NCBI GenBank assembly: GCA_038503035.1
Contig: JAVSML010024273.1
Span: forward strand, 124,001 to 188,000
Reading direction: 5' to 3'
Origin: Crocodylus rhombifer
Taxonomy: Eukaryota; Chordata; Crocodylia; Crocodylidae
DNA length: 64,000 nt
Each line of letters starts with the position of its first letter. The first letter of the stretch is position 1. The notes beneath the pieces were generated by a model. The model saw only the letters and a program-made list of their open reading frames with translations. It was not told the origin of the DNA and searched no databases. Both the position numbers and the translations under genes were made by a program. Shown here piece after piece: positions 62,200-64,000 of the stretch.

Positions 62200-62768
62200 A
62201 AAAGTTCCTGAATTTTTGGAATTAGTTGGATGCAATTTTCAAAAGTAAGTGCATTATACACAGAAATGCAGCAAATATAGTGTAGAGCCTCCCAAATTCA
62301 GTCAGCTCCAAATTGATCACAACTGGTATGGCTTGTTTGTTTGCGTGCAGTCTTGGTCCTGTGGTGTTACCCTCTTGCCTCTAACACTAAAATTCACCAG
62401 GTCCACAATTAACTGTTTAAAGGGCAGCCACTAAGGAGAAAGAAAAGAGAAGGAAAACATTAACAATAAAAAGTTAAAAGAAAAGCGTTAAAGTTAACCT
62501 TTAACCTTATCTGCTTCAGCAAAACATATGCACTCAACAGAAATCTCTTTAAGTAAAACTATCTCATTAAAACTCTCTCTCAGCAATAGCACAGAAGCAC
62601 AGTCTAGCTTTTGGACAGCAGGGTCTTCCAGAAAGCAGAGGGAGCTATGGGCCTTCTTTTGTACTAGGAGGAAGGAAAGCAAAGGCCAAGTGCTGCTTTG
62701 GTGGTCATTAACAGAAGAGAGATGGGTGTTAGAATTTAGGAAAAAGGAATCAGAACTTGTGGTAGAGG
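62200..62768. other. Non-coding sequence
   Basis: No gene recognised. Overlapping 111-117-codon ORFs on both strands at 62494-62863 run into the R1 repeat copy and lack supporting signals. Confidence 0.5.
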
Positions 62769-62862
62769 TGATGATATCTTTTATTAGACCAACTAGATTT
62801 TTGCAAAAAAAACCCCTCTTTAATTGTAAGCTTTTGGGCACAAGCACCTTTCTTCAGGCATA
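62769..62862 (-). repeat. Recurrent repeat family R1, copy 5 (inverted)
   Basis: gtgatgatatcttttattag, then accaactagatttttgcaaa, then aagcttttgggcacaagcac and ctttcttcaggca. This is the reverse complement of the family, in the order expected. Confidence 0.8.
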
Positions 62863-64000
62863 GGAGAAAAGAATCTAGAAAAAAGGCTTGTGAACATAAA
62901 ATCCAAGAAGATTCATGGGCCAGTTTCTACTGCGCTCCCATTGTATCATGCTTTGGTCTTGACACACTCTGCCAAAACATTTTACAGTTAAAACTTAATG
63001 ATAATTTCTATGTTCCCAATTACTGAAAATGATATTTAGTACAGTAGATTGTAAGTGGAGAACACCACAACTACAAAAGGGATTCTCCACCAGATGTCCA
63101 ACAATGTTTGTCTTTTCTGAGCATGTACTAGATCTACACTTCAAGCATTACCACTGTCGCATACCCTTATGCTTAGCCATTTGTAATAACAAAGCATCCA
63201 TCATATGCAGGCAGCATTGAGAAAACTAGAGTATGCTAATGAAAAGGATTTCCAAACATCTTGCCTTCCATTTATGTACTTTATATATCTCTTTGATTTT
63301 TATATGAAAGACAGTTCAAAGTACACATTAAACACCAACACTTTCTACTTATATACGTAGAGACTGTTACAGATAGTCAGTTTTAATTAAGACTTAAGCA
63401 GGTGTCATTTCATGATACTGTTCTGACTTTGATTTAAATAGAGATAAGTTTCTGTGATTACTCAGCAGTGCAAAATCAAAGAGATTCTGCTAAAAAGTAA
63501 GGGGTTATTACTATGTGTGAGGTCTGAAGTTCAGTATTACTGATCTGCAATACACAGCCCGTAAATATATTAAGTTGAAGAAAACGGCACTCTAAAAATA
63601 AAAAGTTTAAATCCATGATTATGCAGACAACTTGATGCCTTCACTGAACTTCAGTTTTATTAACAGTGTTTATCACATTGTACAAGACTTTTTTTCTTTT
63701 TTGGACTTTTCTTTATATAAAACCTCTACCAGTTAACGTTCATCTGGTGAAAATTCCTCAAGTCTTTTCTTGGAAGGTATGGGGAATGTGGAAAGATGTT
63801 ATTTTTAGGTGCGTCTCATTAGAAGATGAGGAATGTTCCTCTTACGATCTTTGTTATAATTTTCCCTTTGTATTTATGCCATAGTCTAATTATATTCATT
63901 TCAGTGACTAAGAGGTAATTATAAAATACTCCAGAAGGTGCACCAGTTGCATTTTGGAGTGTCATATTAACTGAAAATCTCACTTATTTGCAGTTCAAAT
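62863..64000. other. AT-rich non-coding sequence at the right edge
   Basis: No gene, promoter or mobile element recognised. If C7orf50 is correctly assigned, its start exon is expected further right on the minus strand. Confidence 0.45.

Noticed and set aside
1..64000. GPR146, GPER1 or the miR-339 hairpin, expected near C7orf50 in mammals
   Set aside because: No seven-transmembrane single-exon ORF and no miR-339-like sequence was seen by eye in this window.
1..64000. CRISPR array, prokaryotic operon, integron or phage module
   Set aside because: No regularly spaced repeats, no Shine-Dalgarno-led gene clusters; splice sites, CR1 and MIR show that this is vertebrate DNA.

Overview
The window is vertebrate nuclear DNA with almost no coding sequence. 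It is AT-rich intronic or intergenic sequence filled with retrotransposons and non-autonomous DNA transposons. Several CR1 LINE subfamilies, a MIR-type SINE, remnants of a second LINE lineage and many hAT-like short elements point to a sauropsid. A crocodilian or turtle fits better than a bird, because DNA transposons are this abundant. This is inference from repeat content, not a database match.

The anchor gene is on the minus strand. An exon at 11945-12129 has good splice sites on both sides and encodes a segment I recognise as the conserved lysine/glutamate-rich part of C7orf50 (WKF-domain nucleolar protein family). Human C7orf50 has very long introns, so most of the window is probably intron of this gene: the next exon would lie left of the window and the start exon probably to the right. 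I could not find either by eye. A second minus-strand exon candidate at 58740-59054 has an excellent acceptor, an in-frame 104-codon reading frame and a stop. I do not recognise the protein, and it is the most interesting coding candidate. Weaker candidates are an ORF at 12701-13021 (minus) and a TATA-plus-donor first-exon candidate at 23660-23886 (plus).

Repeats by region. 1-9.5 kb: a LINE 3' remnant (1320-1790), a CR1 tail and old repeats. 9.5-11.7 kb: a 5'-truncated CR1 whose reverse transcriptase is broken only by two one-base changes in G-runs. 12-20 kb: the C7orf50 exon, a hAT-like element, a 758-bp TA-flanked DNA transposon and a minus-strand CR1. 22-32 kb: a second 760-bp copy of that transposon, a near-perfect 62-bp foldback and a minus-strand copy of the LINE seen at 1.3 kb. 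32-35 kb: two CR1 pieces. 37-40 kb, 50-52 kb and 60 kb: hAT-like elements, several with recognisable 8-bp target duplications. 56-57 kb: a MIR and a GC-rich minisatellite.

I see no CRISPR array, bacterial operon, rRNA or intact tRNA gene, and no intact virus. Nothing suggests a cluster of cooperating genes. The biology here is one long-intron housekeeping gene, a possible nested or alternative exon, and a dense record of transposition.
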